Source of the DNA: Nocardioidaceae bacterium
Lineage (GTDB): Bacteria; Actinomycetota; Actinomycetes; Propionibacteriales; Nocardioidaceae
Assembly (NCBI GenBank): GCA_009780515.1
Contig: WQZX01000001.1
Location: 62,001-126,000, forward strand
Direction of reading: 5' to 3'
Length of the DNA: 64,000 nt
Below, in pieces: positions 63,994 to 64,000 of the stretch (positions are counted from its first letter, which is position 1; each line of letters begins with the position of its first letter). Both the position numbers and the translations under genes were made by a program. Under the pieces are notes generated by a model that was not told where the DNA came from, ran no database searches, and worked only from the letters and a program-made list of their open reading frames with translations.

Positions 63994-64000
63994 ACTCCGT

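Larger units (their letters stand above)
14783..64000. mobile_element. composite conjugative/integrative island (partial, right end outside)
   Basis: From the glnA terminator to the window edge the gene content changes from housekeeping to defence genes, a MobF relaxase, a Tad-type pilus operon, a primase-polymerase, a ParB-like protein and a secreted cell-wall hydrolase, with a transport cargo in the middle. This combination is typical of actinobacterial integrative elements. No integrase, tRNA or terminal repeat was found here, and VirD4/VirB4-like ATPases are absent, so borders and mobility are inferred. The defence block and the conjugative block could also be separate acquisitions, joined near 31,200. 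Confidence 0.6.

Overview
The window is high-GC actinobacterial DNA. The core-gene set (sucB, lipB, lipA with a downstream DUF4191 membrane protein, and a type III plus a type I glutamine synthetase, each behind a GlnR-like box) points to a Nocardioidaceae-type organism. That assignment is inference from gene content, not a phylogeny.

Region 1 (1-14,782) is ordinary chromosome: the 3' end of a leucyl aminopeptidase, a two-lipoyl-domain 2-oxoacid dehydrogenase E2 (sucB), lipoate genes lipB and lipA separated by a large vWA surface protein with a C-terminal sorting-type signal, a DUF4191 protein, an LppX-like lipoprotein, an RDD protein and two glutamine synthetases. It ends in a strong intrinsic terminator at 14,723-14,782.

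Region 2 (14,854-31,207) is a dense anti-phage island. One long minus-strand operon with overlapping or near-touching genes encodes a NERD-nuclease/SF1 helicase, a DrmA-type helicase, a DrmB-type DUF1998 zinc protein, a second SF1 helicase, an unrecognised 517-residue protein and an OLD-family ATPase/TOPRIM nuclease. Divergent from it are a primary-type sigma-70 factor and a NaeI-like endonuclease. Then come a C5-cytosine methyltransferase, an NgoMIV-like endonuclease and a Vsr mismatch endonuclease. The DrmA/DrmB pair recalls DISARM, but no drmC-like phospholipase D gene is present and the partners differ, so this is a DISARM-related, apparently unusual assembly.

Region 3 (31,208-46,285 and 58,242-63,993) is the backbone of a conjugative or integrative element: a MobF relaxase-helicase, a purine-rich intergenic region that is a candidate oriT/promoter, a full Tad/Flp-type pilus operon, a LysM-BTAD membrane protein, a primase-polymerase, a ParB-like protein and a secreted three-domain cell-wall hydrolase carrying a DNase I-like domain. 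VirD4, VirB4 and integrase genes are not in the window and would be expected beyond the right edge.

Region 4 (46,417-57,945) sits between the two backbone blocks and looks like metabolic cargo: an RpiR regulator, a Dpp/Opp-type ABC importer and five phosphoester-processing enzymes without export signals. This suggests import of an intact phosphorylated compound that is then dismantled in the cytoplasm. One of the phosphoesterases is frameshifted.

Taken together, roughly 49 kb from about 14.8 kb to the right edge looks like one composite mobile element carrying defence and organophosphate-uptake cargo. No integrase, tRNA or att repeat was seen to prove its borders.
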